Origin: an uncultured Roseivirga sp. | GTDB lineage: Bacteria > Bacteroidota > Bacteroidia > Cytophagales > Cyclobacteriaceae | Direction: 5' to 3' | NCBI GenBank assembly: GCA_947493005.1 | Contig: CANLOY010000002.1 | Location: forward strand, 397,810-461,809 | DNA length: 64,000 nucleotides | Part shown: in pieces, positions 17,004-24,782 of the stretch | Position numbering within the stretch: position 1 is the stretch's first letter | Layout of the letters: every line of letters starts with the position of its first letter | Notes under the pieces: model-generated | Database searches by the model: none | Told to the model about the DNA's origin: nothing | Seen by the model: the letters and a program-made list of their open reading frames with translations, nothing else | Program-made: the position numbers and the translations under genes

Positions 17004-18104
17004 ATGAAAAGGGTACTAATAAACCAAGGTAATGTAGGGTTGGTCTTCAGAAATGGAGACTACAAGAGAGTGCTTACCGCTGGAAAGCATTGGGTATCAA
17101 TCTTAGACAGTGTTGTCAAATTCGATATGGTTAAACCATTTATGGCACCTAAGACCATAGACTTGTACTTGGGTGACGAAAAATTGGCCGGGTTACTGAA
17201 TGTGATCAGAGTTGCTGATACGGAAATAGTCTTGAAATACAAGAGAGGAAACTTTCGAGAAGTACTTACCTCTGGCACATACGCTTATTGGAAAGGCTTG
17301 ATTGACTACAGCTTTATCAAAGTTAATCTGGCTGATTATGAAATTGATGAATGTATCGACAAAGAGGTACTTATTGATAGAGCCCTGTACTCTTACGTCA
17401 GGAAGTTTACTATTGAATCCTTCGAAGAAGGTTTGCTTTTGGTAAATGGAAAATATGTAAGGCAGCTCGACAAAGGCACTCATTACTTCTGGCAGAATAC
17501 TACAGCGTTGACTGTACTAAAGGCTGACATGAGACAAGTGCAAATGGAGGTCAATGGACAGGAAATTCTGACCAAAGACAAAGCGGCACTTCGAATCAAT
17601 TTCTACGGTCAATACAAAGTCAAAGACATTGTCAAAGCTTTGATTGAGAATAAAGATTATGAGAAGCAACTCTATGTGTTGATGCAAATCGCACTCAGAG
17701 AGTTTGTCGGAAGGTTTACACTTGACGAATTGCTTGAAGAAAAATCTTCTCTCGCAGAATATGTGAAAGAAGTCTTGAAATTGAAATCCAAAGATCTGGG
17801 GATTGAGATCAGGGATTGTGGTGTCAAGGACATCATTTTGCCCGGTGAAGTAAAAGACATCATGAACCAGGTGTTAGTAGCTCAAAAGCAAGCACAAGCA
17901 AATGTGGTTACCAGAAGAGAGGAAACTGCCTCTACACGGAACTTATTGAATACTGCAAAATTGATGGAGGACAACCAAATGTTGTTTAAACTCAAGGAGA
18001 TGGAATATGTTGAACGGATTGCCGAAAAAGTAAGCAACATTTCTCTGTCTGGAGGAAACAAGGTTCTTGACCAGTTAAAAGAAGTCTTTACTGGTTTTAA
18101 ATAA
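17004..18104 (+). CDS. Slipin / SPFH (band 7) domain protein
   Basis: The 366-residue protein carries two consecutive N-terminal segments of similar pattern (INQGNVGLVFRNGDYKRVLT, LKYKRGNFREVLTSGTYAYW). An SPFH/band-7 core follows from about residue 140 (FEEGLLLVNGKYVRQLDKGT, LTKDKAALRINFYGQYKVKD), then an Ala/Gln-rich coiled coil (about 285-335). No signal peptide or transmembrane helix is present, so it is either cytoplasmic or peripherally bound. SPFH proteins assemble into ring scaffolds. Its role beside RtcB is unknown. It is first in a colinear slipin-TPR-RtcB-phosphatase series and follows the tRNA array without an obvious new promoter. Confidence 0.85.
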   Translation: MKRVLINQGNVGLVFRNGDYKRVLTAGKHWVSILDSVVKFDMVKPFMAPKTIDLYLGDEKLAGLLNVIRVADTEIVLKYKRGNFREVLTSGTYAYWKGLIDYSFIKVNLADYEIDECIDKEVLIDRALYSYVRKFTIESFEEGLLLVNGKYVRQLDKGTHYFWQNTTALTVLKADMRQVQMEVNGQEILTKDKAALRINFYGQYKVKDIVKALIENKDYEKQLYVLMQIALREFVGRFTLDELLEEKSSLAEYVKEVLKLKSKDLGIEIRDCGVKDIILPGEVKDIMNQVLVAQKQAQANVVTRREETASTRNLLNTAKLMEDNQMLFKLKEMEYVERIAEKVSNISLSGGNKVLDQLKEVFTGFK

Positions 18105-18109
18105 ATAAC

Positions 18110-18139
18110 ATCTCAGTCTCAATGGTTTGAGGCTGAGAT
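18110..18139 (+). other. Strong hairpin between slipin and TPR genes
   Basis: ATCTCAG-T-CTCAA pairs with TTGAG-G-CTGAGAT around a 4-nt loop, 13 pairs with one U-G. No T-run follows, so it more likely protects or partitions a polycistronic mRNA than terminates it. Confidence 0.6.
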
Positions 18140-18175
18140 ACTAACGAATAATTATGGAAATACAACTAATAACCT

Positions 18176-18193
18176 GAGGGCAGAACTGCCCTC
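18176..18193 (+). other. Inverted repeat directly upstream of the TPR gene
   Basis: GAGGGCAG and CTGCCCTC are separated by 2 nt and end 14 nt before the ATG at 18208. The hairpin could set mRNA ends or modulate translation of the TPR-RtcB part of the operon. Confidence 0.5.
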
Positions 18194-18207
18194 TGAATTC
18201 AAACAAA

Positions 18208-18732
18208 ATGGACATTTACGAAACGTACATAGAAAACTTAATTCAGCTGGCAGAAGAAGCAATAGATGACTGTAATTATCAGCAAGCGAAGGATTTGTTA
18301 GAAAGTGGTCTGGCTGAAGAGCCTGGCTATCCAAAATTACACGCCTCGATGGGAAGGTTATTTCACTATGACCTTGAGAACCCCGCGATGGCGGAAAAGC
18401 ATTACCACCTGGCAATTCACTTTAAACCCGATTACCAAGGCGTTTACGAAGATTTAGCTTGGCTCTACATCAAGCATAAAAAGTACATTGGTCTAGAGCA
18501 CTGGATGAAAAAAGCCAGGAAAGTAAAAGGCCTGAATAAGTGTATGATTTATGAGAACCTGGGAAAGGTTGCTGAAGAGAAAGAGGATTTCAAAAAAGCA
18601 CTTAAACTATTTAAAAAAGGGCTCTTAAAATCACTGAACGATCACGATGCAAGTCGGCTGAAAAAGCACATTAAAAGAAACAAATACAAGAAACTCGAGC
18701 TCGTCAAAAAGGGCCGCTCGAACAAACATTAA
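18208..18732 (+). CDS. Small tetratricopeptide-repeat protein
   Basis: The 174-residue protein consists of TPR-like helical pairs: YQQAKDLLESGLAEEPGYPK, NPAMAEKHYHLAIHFKPDYQ and KEDFKKALKLFKKGLLKSLN. It ends in a very basic tail (HIKRNKYKKLELVKKGR). It has no signal peptide, so it is cytoplasmic. TPRs mediate protein contacts, and the basic tail would suit RNA binding, which is an inference. It stops 4 nt before the rtcB start, so the two are translated together. A partner function for RtcB or slipin is likely. Confidence 0.8.
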   Translation: MDIYETYIENLIQLAEEAIDDCNYQQAKDLLESGLAEEPGYPKLHASMGRLFHYDLENPAMAEKHYHLAIHFKPDYQGVYEDLAWLYIKHKKYIGLEHWMKKARKVKGLNKCMIYENLGKVAEEKEDFKKALKLFKKGLLKSLNDHDASRLKKHIKRNKYKKLELVKKGRSNKH

Positions 18733-18736
18733 GACA

Positions 18737-20170
18737 ATGGCATCTAGAAAACTAACAGGAAAAGACCTGAAAAAACTGGGATTCCCCGAAGGTAGAGCCA
18801 TAGGAGAAGCTATGCGAGTAATGGAGATTCACTATAAAGGAAAATCCATTCTCCATAAGAAAGCTATGCTCAGAAAAGTGTTGGATACGCCAGCACTCTA
18901 CAAAAAGCATGAAACATTAGGAGCAATTGCCACTGCATTGCTGATTGCTGAAATTTCTAATAAACCCTTAACTATGCGCCAAAAGCGTATTCCATATAGT
19001 ATTTACGGACAGGAAGGCATAGAACCAGGAGCTATTAATCAAATGGAAATCGCCATGAAACTGCCTGTAGCAAAAGCAGGAGCACTTATGCCCGATGCTC
19101 ATCAGGGTTATGGTTTACCAATCGGTGGAGTTCTGGCCACGGAAAATGCAGTAATCCCTTATGGAGTTGGAGTGGACATTGGATGTAGAATGTGTATGAC
19201 AGTGTATGGCGTCCCTCCGGCATTTGCTCATCAAAGTACTGAAGCTTTATCTCAAATGTTAATGGATAATACGCGCTTTGGTCAAGGCACTTTCAAAAGA
19301 CCGAAAGACCATGCAGTATTAGAAAGCTCATTATTTAATGAGATTAACATTTTGAAATCATTAAAAGACAGAGCATGGAGTCAGATAGGTTCCTCAGGTG
19401 GTGGTAATCACTTTGTAGAATTCGGAATTACAGAAATCTTGAATCCTGATAACGAAATGAATCTGCCTATTGGTAAATACTTATCGGTACTCTCCCACTC
19501 AGGATCGAGAGGGCTTGGTGCTAATATCGCAAGACATTATACCAAGTTGGCCATGGATATGACCAAGTTACCGAGTGAAGCCAAACACCTTGCCTGGCTA
19601 GACCTGGATAAAGCAGAAGGTCAGGAATACTGGTTGGCAATGAACCTGGCCGGTGACTATGCTTCGGCATGTCATCACCAGATTCATGAACGATTGGCGA
19701 AAGCACTTGGGGAGCAACCATTAGCAATGATTGAAAACCATCACAATTTTGCTTGGAAAGAGCAAGACACCAACGGTAACGAGATCATTGTTCATCGGAA
19801 AGGTGCTACTCCAGCGGGAGAAGGTGTCATGGGAATAATCCCTGGATCAATGACTTCGCCTGGTTTCATAGTCAGAGGCAAAGGAGTTGGTGAATCAATT
19901 AACTCGGCATCTCACGGTGCCGGTCGATTGATGTCCAGAACCAGAGCAAAACAAACGCTTTCTATAAAAGATGTTAAAAAACACATCAAGAAATCTGGAG
20001 TAACGCTTATAGGTTCTGGAGTAGATGAAGCGCCACAAGTTTATAAAAACATCCATGAAGTGATGAAAAGGCAACATGACCTTGTGGAAATCATGGGAAC
20101 ATTTCATCCTAAAGTAGTAAGAATGTGTGGAACCAAGGAAGCAAGAGGTGGTTTCACAGAAGTAGATTAA
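18737..20170 (+). CDS. rtcB: RNA-splicing ligase RtcB
   Basis: The 477-residue protein covers the full family. Metal-site residues are seen in VGVDIGC (Asp147, Cys150), GGGNHF (His225) and LSHSGSRGLG (His254). The guanylylated His is His393 in SHGAGR; HRKGATPAG and the C-terminal GSGVDEAP are also conserved. RtcB joins a 2',3'-cyclic phosphate (via 3'-phosphate) to a 5'-OH using GTP and Mn2+, repairing cleaved tRNAs or closing introns and halves. Here it follows a tRNA-like array, slipin and a TPR protein. No RtcA, archease, PrfH or RtcR is present, so this differs from the enterobacterial rsr-yrl-rtcBA arrangement. Confidence 0.97.
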   Translation: MASRKLTGKDLKKLGFPEGRAIGEAMRVMEIHYKGKSILHKKAMLRKVLDTPALYKKHETLGAIATALLIAEISNKPLTMRQKRIPYSIYGQEGIEPGAINQMEIAMKLPVAKAGALMPDAHQGYGLPIGGVLATENAVIPYGVGVDIGCRMCMTVYGVPPAFAHQSTEALSQMLMDNTRFGQGTFKRPKDHAVLESSLFNEINILKSLKDRAWSQIGSSGGGNHFVEFGITEILNPDNEMNLPIGKYLSVLSHSGSRGLGANIARHYTKLAMDMTKLPSEAKHLAWLDLDKAEGQEYWLAMNLAGDYASACHHQIHERLAKALGEQPLAMIENHHNFAWKEQDTNGNEIIVHRKGATPAGEGVMGIIPGSMTSPGFIVRGKGVGESINSASHGAGRLMSRTRAKQTLSIKDVKKHIKKSGVTLIGSGVDEAPQVYKNIHEVMKRQHDLVEIMGTFHPKVVRMCGTKEARGGFTEVD

Positions 20171-20172
20171 CC

Positions 20173-20201
20173 GAAAATGGCATCGTTTTGGTGCCATTTT
20201 C
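20173..20201. terminator. Hairpin after rtcB
   Basis: GAAAATGGCA (20173-20182) pairs perfectly with TGCCATTTTC (20192-20201) around a 9-nt loop. The short T stretch is inside the 3' arm, so termination may be partial, leaving the phosphatase gene in the operon. Confidence 0.5.
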
Positions 20202-20216
20202 AAAAACGTTTCAACC

Positions 20217-20771
20217 ATGGGATTAGATTATGTAAACCAATGTGTCAACTACAGAGATTTAGGTGAATTCATTAACCTGATTACAGGAGAAAACAACTTT
20301 CCAGAGAACAGGATTTTTAGAAGTGGAAGCATCGATCATGTTAAAAACCTAAAAGAAATCGGATGTCCCTCCTCAATAATTAATTTGAGAAACAGACCTG
20401 ATTATCAAGACTTTGATGTTGATTATTACCATTTTCCAATGGCCAACAAAGTTGAGAAGTATGACACTTCTCAAAAGGAAGTCAGGCAATGGTTAAATGG
20501 AATCCTTAGGCTTTTCGAAAAACCTGATTTAGAATACCCGGTACTTATACACTGTTTATCAGGTAAAGACAGGACGGGTATTGTAATAGCCGCTATTCTA
20601 TTGATATTGGGTTATGACAAAGGCACAATAATGGAAGAATATCTATTCAGTGAAGGTGAGGTTAAAGTCGAACTTATTCAACAAGCTCTCGATGGGATGC
20701 AGCCACTTGAAAAGTACTTTGCAACAATAGATTTTGATAAGGTACAAAATCAATTAAGAGGTGTTTCATAA
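20217..20771 (+). CDS. Cysteine-based (tyrosine/dual-specificity-type) phosphatase
   Basis: The 184-residue protein has the C-x5-R signature HCLSGKDRTG (Cys113, Arg119) and an N-terminal YRDLGEF..RIFRSGSIDH block typical of the Y_phosphatase3 group, with INLRNRPD in the substrate loop region. No signal peptide is seen. The family dephosphorylates phosphotyrosine, phosphoinositides or other small phosphates. It lies 46 bp after rtcB on the same strand. RNA-end phosphates are a conceivable but unproven substrate. Confidence 0.85.
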   Translation: MGLDYVNQCVNYRDLGEFINLITGENNFPENRIFRSGSIDHVKNLKEIGCPSSIINLRNRPDYQDFDVDYYHFPMANKVEKYDTSQKEVRQWLNGILRLFEKPDLEYPVLIHCLSGKDRTGIVIAAILLILGYDKGTIMEEYLFSEGEVKVELIQQALDGMQPLEKYFATIDFDKVQNQLRGVS

Positions 20772-20773
20772 GA

Positions 20774-20803
20774 GTTGGCAGGCTTTCCAGGAAGCCTACC
20801 AAC
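20774..20803. terminator. Convergent intergenic hairpin
   Basis: GTTGGCAGGCTT pairs with AAGCCTACCAAC (20792-20803) with one mismatch and a 6-nt loop. It lies between the convergent phosphatase and SDR genes, and no long T-run is seen on either side. Confidence 0.5.
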
Positions 20804-20811
20804 CTCTCTTA

Positions 20812-21573
20812 CTAATTCCTTCCGGCAATTACTCCTCCATCGACATCCCAAATAGCTCCTGTAACCCAGCCCGCCTTATCAGACAACAAGAAAAGGATAG
20901 TATCTGCCACATCTTGTGCTTTACCATTTCTTCCAATGGGATGAAAACCATGGAATCCCTGCAATGCCTTATTAGCTTCTTCTTCGCCCCCGAATACACC
21001 ATGATATACTGGAGTTTCTACTACCGCTGGTGATACAGCATTGACACGAACATTGGCATCCCCCAATTCCATTGCCAAATGCTGTGTTAAACTATGCAGC
21101 CCAGCTTTCTGCATGGAGTAAGCAGATGAAGGGGTAGCTTTCACAGCTTGTTTGGCCCACATAGATCCCACATTTACAATTGCCCCTGATTTTTGCCCAA
21201 CCATTTTTCTAGCTACCGCCTGAGTAATAAAAAAGAACCCTCTGTTCAGGTCTTGATAAGCATCATAATCTTCAACGGTATGATCAAGAAATGACTTAGG
21301 TTCAAAAATTCCTGAAGCGTTAACCAGATAATCAATGCGTTCAATTCCTTCCAGATTAGCGAGTAACTGAGACACAGCATGCTGATTTGTGATATCTACT
21401 ACATGAGTAGATAGTGAATATGTGTTAGCAGCAGCTAAGGCTTTAAGCTTATCACTGCTTCTTCCGACAGCATGTACGTTTGCTCCTCCATTTAATAAAG
21501 ACTCTACAGTAGCTCTTCCAATTCCACTACTCCCCCCGATTATAAGGGCTGTTTTTCCAGTAAATTCTGACAT
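20812..21573 (-). CDS. Short-chain dehydrogenase/reductase
   Basis: A 253-residue classical SDR. The cofactor motif is GGSSGIG near the N-terminus, followed by an N-A-S-G motif (VNASGIFE). The catalytic Ser is in VNVGSMW and the Tyr-x3-Lys in YSMQK; a C-terminal DVDGG follows. It uses NAD(P)H to reduce or oxidise a small alcohol or carbonyl; the substrate is unknown. It is transcribed after the TetR gene at 21635 and has a perfect palindromic operator just upstream, so it is probably the regulator's target. Confidence 0.93.
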   Translation of the reverse strand: MSEFTGKTALIIGGSSGIGRATVESLLNGGANVHAVGRSSDKLKALAAANTYSLSTHVVDITNQHAVSQLLANLEGIERIDYLVNASGIFEPKSFLDHTVEDYDAYQDLNRGFFFITQAVARKMVGQKSGAIVNVGSMWAKQAVKATPSSAYSMQKAGLHSLTQHLAMELGDANVRVNAVSPAVVETPVYHGVFGGEEEANKALQGFHGFHPIGRNGKAQDVADTILFLLSDKAGWVTGAIWDVDGGVIAGRN

Positions 21574-21597
21574 AATTGTTTATATAATTTAGATTAA

Positions 21598-21615
21598 ATA
21601 CAGACAAGTCTGTAT
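21598..21615. promoter_or_regulatory. TetR-type operator upstream of SDR
   Basis: ATACAGAC-AA-GTCTGTAT is a perfect 8-bp inverted repeat with a 2-nt centre, 25 bp upstream of the SDR start. A related copy precedes the TetR gene (22198-22211). Confidence 0.7.
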
Positions 21616-21634
21616 GTTTAAATTTTAAATTTTT

Positions 21635-22195
21635 TTACTCTATTAATTTGCCTGCCATGGTCTTCACTAGTGAAATAGGCCAGTTATTCGAATACAAATA
21701 ACTTTCTACAAGTGCTCCTTCATATAATATATAAAGCTGATCTGCCAGTGAAGCTTCCTGATTCTCTTTGAGATTATCATCCACCAAGGATCTTATGATC
21801 CCCCTAAGGCTCTCCTTTTGTTTTCTTATTTCCTCCTTTATTCTAATATCATCTTGAGGAATCTCTGCTATTGTATTCAGACACCAGCACCCTCTGAAGT
21901 TCTCGGCATTATAGAAGTCTTCTAAAAATTCAAACACTGCCAAAACCCGATCAACTCCCTCCTTCTTCTGGTTAACAAAAGTCTTAATGTTATGTGTAAA
22001 CTGATCGTCCATTTCTTGCAAATAGGCAATGCATATATCTTCTTTCGATTTGAAATGATCATACATACTAGCCTTGGCGACTCCAGATTCTTTCAAAATT
22101 TGATTGATCCCTGTACGATTGTAACCCTGCTCGTAAAAAAGACGAGAAGCCGTTTCAATCAAGCGCTCACGTACAGGTACCGGGTTTCTTGGCAT
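21635..22195 (-). CDS. TetR/AcrR-family repressor
   Basis: The 186-residue protein has an N-terminal TetR helix-turn-helix (LIETASRLFYEQGYNRTGIN, QILKESGVAKASMYDHFKSK) and a C-terminal ligand domain with a CWC motif (FRGCWCLNTIAEIP). The CWCL segment is typical of a TetR_C group controlling small oxidoreductases. Palindromes at its own start and before the SDR gene point to autoregulation and control of the SDR. Confidence 0.93.
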   Translation of the reverse strand: MPRNPVPVRERLIETASRLFYEQGYNRTGINQILKESGVAKASMYDHFKSKEDICIAYLQEMDDQFTHNIKTFVNQKKEGVDRVLAVFEFLEDFYNAENFRGCWCLNTIAEIPQDDIRIKEEIRKQKESLRGIIRSLVDDNLKENQEASLADQLYILYEGALVESYLYSNNWPISLVKTMAGKLIE

Positions 22196-22197
22196 AA

Positions 22198-22211
22198 ACA
22201 GACAGGTTTGT
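22198..22211. promoter_or_regulatory. Second TetR operator, next to the tetR start
   Basis: ACAGAC-AG-GTTTGT resembles the 21598 operator with one mismatch between arms. It begins 3 bp upstream of the tetR start codon and would allow autorepression. Confidence 0.6.
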
Positions 22212-22257
22212 TCGTATAAACTTCACTAAAGAAACGAAAGTTCAATACGGATAAAAA

Positions 22258-22470
22258 TTAAAAGGAGATTTTATATTGTCTGTCAGAAAAGACTTTCTGC
22301 TTCCAGAGATTAAAAGAACTAGAATTCATCTCACTCCTCATTAACCTTACCACTTCTGCCTCTGGTAGTCCATACTGAGCCCTGATAGTGTAGAATGGTT
22401 TCTTATGTTCCCATGCAATTTGTATTACACAATCTATATCATCAAATGTTAATCCGAATTGATTGAACAT
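22258..22470 (-). CDS. DUF2805 / TIGR03643-family small protein
   Basis: The 70-residue protein opens LTFDDIDCVIQIAWEHKKPF and contains YGLPEAEVVRLMRSEMNSSS with FNLWKQKV, the pattern of the DUF2805/TIGR03643 family. It looks like a small helix-turn-helix fold. The molecular function of the family is not known. It is a single gene with no signal peptide. Confidence 0.85.
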   Translation of the reverse strand: MFNQFGLTFDDIDCVIQIAWEHKKPFYTIRAQYGLPEAEVVRLMRSEMNSSSFNLWKQKVFSDRQYKISF

Positions 22471-22645
22471 ATAAGTTCAATCGTTTGATCAATCTAAATG
22501 TTTTCAAATCAACAGATTAGCTTCGTATTTTTACATAAATGGCAAAATTCATTTCTTATCTAGCAAATAAGAGGGTTGCGTGGGGTCAAATTCAACAGTG
22601 TCTTATCTTTAATTTTTCTATACTTTAGCCAGCTAATTGCTATTC

Positions 22646-23215
22646 ATGAGTCTGGAAAAAGAATTACAAACAAGAAGCCAATCAACTTGCGAGTTGTGTA
22701 GTGCTGAAAATGAACTCTCTCCCTTTGAAGTAGTTCCATCGGATGGAACTGTAGATCAAACCGTCCTTATATGTAGTACCTGTAAGTATCAAATTAAGGC
22801 CCCAGACCAGATGGATCCTAATCATTGGAGGTGTCTTAATGACAGCATGTGGAGCGCTGTTCCAGCTGTTCAGGTTATGGCATGGAGGTTACTGAACATG
22901 CTTAGCAAAGAGGGTTGGCCAGCAGACCTTCTGGACATGATGTATTTAGACGAAAAGACATTAGTCTGGGCCAAGTCAGGTCTGGATAGTAATGATGAAG
23001 AAACTGTAAAACACATTGATAGTAATGGTGTCGTTCTACAGGCTGGTGACACGGTAGTTTTAATAAAAGACCTGAATGTTAAAGGTGGTGGATTTACTGC
23101 AAAACGTGGCACAGCAGTAAGGAATATTAGTTTAGTACATGACGATCCTGAGCATATCCAAGGAAAAGTCAATGGGCAGACCATTTACATTCTAACCAAA
23201 TTTGTGAAGAAGTAA
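22646..23215 (+). CDS. PhnA-domain protein (YjdM-like)
   Basis: I use the ATG at 22646 (189 aa). An N-terminal zinc ribbon with two CxxC pairs (CELC, CSTC) is followed by a helical linker and the C-terminal PhnA/YjdM domain (GDTVVLIKDLNVKGGGFTAK, QTIYILTKFVKK). The family was named after alkylphosphonate use, but its members are widespread and of unsettled function. A small TTG-start frame follows 1 nt after its stop. Confidence 0.9.
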   Translation: MSLEKELQTRSQSTCELCSAENELSPFEVVPSDGTVDQTVLICSTCKYQIKAPDQMDPNHWRCLNDSMWSAVPAVQVMAWRLLNMLSKEGWPADLLDMMYLDEKTLVWAKSGLDSNDEETVKHIDSNGVVLQAGDTVVLIKDLNVKGGGFTAKRGTAVRNISLVHDDPEHIQGKVNGQTIYILTKFVKK

Positions 23216-23216
23216 G

Positions 23217-23444
23217 TTGAATATTAATCATCCATATGGTAAAAGAAGGTGGTGGCGTGCAAGGCTACCATGGTTCCTCATCAATTTAGGCATTGCAAAG
23301 AAAGGTGAGAATTGCGAAAAAGCATTTGCTCATCATGAATGGTATAACATAGATGGGAAAACCTCTGGATGTTACTATTGCGAGGTTGTTTCGGATGGTC
23401 AAAAATGGAGAGTATCAAAGGATAGAAGCACTGACTTAAAATAA
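23217..23444 (+). CDS. 75-aa hypothetical protein (TTG start)
   Basis: The frame begins with TTG one nucleotide after the PhnA-domain stop and has no internal ATG at its N-terminus. The protein is basic at the start (GKRRWWRARLPWF) and has a CYYC pair near the end. It has no membrane helix or signal. Codon flow and tight spacing suggest translational coupling to the gene before it. I do not recognise a family. Confidence 0.5.
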   Translation: MNINHPYGKRRWWRARLPWFLINLGIAKKGENCEKAFAHHEWYNIDGKTSGCYYCEVVSDGQKWRVSKDRSTDLK

Positions 23445-23612
23445 GTAAACTTCAACAAACACAATTTATTCAAAGGTGCTCAAGTACTTATTTAAGGCGT
23501 TTTTAATACAGTATTACTTTGGGTGTTGTAAATCTTACACAACCAAAAACATTAGATAAATTAAAAAAATCATTAATTTGCAATAAAAGACCTACACTCA
23601 TATAGAAGCCCC

Positions 23613-24515
23613 ATGAACTATTTTCTCGCATTATTATTCGTCCTCAACCTTAGTCCTGAAAAGAACGATTTAGGACTAAAGCTTGAACTTGGAAAAACAT
23701 ATAGTCAAACCTATGTTTCTAGAATAGATATTGCTCAAACTATTAATGGAATAGAGCAAGAGCAAAAAATGGAAATCAAGGGTGGTATGGACTTTAGAGT
23801 CATACAGTCATTAGAAGACAGGTACATCATGAGTACTTCATATACCAGTTTAATAATGAAAATGAATTCATTTATGGGTGAAACCACCTTCTCATCTGAA
23901 AATAATGAAGAGAATCTCCTTTCAAAAATCTTAAAAGACATGAAAGGTAAGGAGTTCACGGTAGAGATGTACAAAAATGGAGTCATTCGTCAAATAAAAG
24001 ATATCGAGAATTTGTACTCTGGAATATTTGAATCATTTCCTGAAGTTCCACAACTTCAGAAACAACAAATATTCTCTCAATTAGAAAGTGCTTATGGTGA
24101 GAAGGCTTTCAAAGGAAACATTGAAATGATTACTGCGATTTTCCCAGACTCAAAAGTAAAAGTTGGAGAACACTGGAATAACTCAGTAAAGCTTGAATCA
24201 GGAATGTCTGGTTTAATCAACAACACGTTTACACTTTCTAAGTTTGATAAAGAGAATGTTATAGTAGAAGGAGTTTCGAAAATTGTTACAGAAGACAAAG
24301 AAGCCTATGTTGATGTTAATGGTATGCCTGTCAAGTACAACCTTTCTGGAACAATGAAATCCACCTTCAAATTAGACCCCATTTCTAACTGGATTCTAGA
24401 AGGTACTGTTGAACAGGAAATATCGGGTAATGTTGAGATTAAAGATAATCCCAATATACCTGGAGGTATGGTAATACCAATGATTATGATTCACAACATG
24501 ATTATTGGCCAATAA
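23613..24515 (+). CDS. Exported protein of DUF6263-like type
   Basis: The 300-residue protein starts with a short hydrophobic segment (MNYFLALLFVLNL). It continues as a beta-rich domain with GKTYSQTYVSRIDIAQTING, KVGEHWNN and STFKLDPISNWI, a pattern seen in DUF6263-type proteins. It is probably periplasmic or lipidless outer-membrane-associated. No enzyme motif is visible, and it stands alone with no operon partner. Confidence 0.6.
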   Translation: MNYFLALLFVLNLSPEKNDLGLKLELGKTYSQTYVSRIDIAQTINGIEQEQKMEIKGGMDFRVIQSLEDRYIMSTSYTSLIMKMNSFMGETTFSSENNEENLLSKILKDMKGKEFTVEMYKNGVIRQIKDIENLYSGIFESFPEVPQLQKQQIFSQLESAYGEKAFKGNIEMITAIFPDSKVKVGEHWNNSVKLESGMSGLINNTFTLSKFDKENVIVEGVSKIVTEDKEAYVDVNGMPVKYNLSGTMKSTFKLDPISNWILEGTVEQEISGNVEIKDNPNIPGGMVIPMIMIHNMIIGQ

Positions 24516-24575
24516 TCTACATTCTCCTTTAATCGAGGTGACATACCATCTTATGATAACAATAAATACTTTTAC

Positions 24576-24739
24576 CTTGTCGGTATTGTCACCGACAAGT
24601 CATATTCAAAGAGAATCATTACTTCCTTGCATCACCATGAGCTATTAACGATTGATTTCCAACTTATACCCAACACCATGCACTTTGGTCAGTTTAATAG
24701 TATCATCATTCTCCCCTTGTCGGTGTTGTCACCGACAAG
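24576..24739. repeat. Tandem ~140-bp duplication of a gene 3' end with its hairpin
   Basis: CTTGTCGGT-loop-ACCGACAAG hairpins occur at 24576-24599 and 24716-24739. Between them (24645-24713, minus strand) lies a diverged copy of the last 21 or so codons of the neighbouring regulator (TIKLTKVHGVGYKLEINR then stop, versus TIKLANVHGVGYKLEINH in the gene). The repeat unit is thus the C-terminal coding end plus the 3' hairpin. It may be a tandem duplication or the scar of a lost paralogue. The hairpins likely terminate the regulator transcript. Confidence 0.75.
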
Positions 24740-24782
24740 TCTATTCAAAAAGAATTACCCTCTCTTATATTGGCAAGAGCTG

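Noticed and set aside
17004..20170. Enterobacterial-type rsr-yrlBA-rtcBA operon
   Set aside because: No Ro60/Rsr, RtcA or RtcR gene is present; only RtcB is shared.
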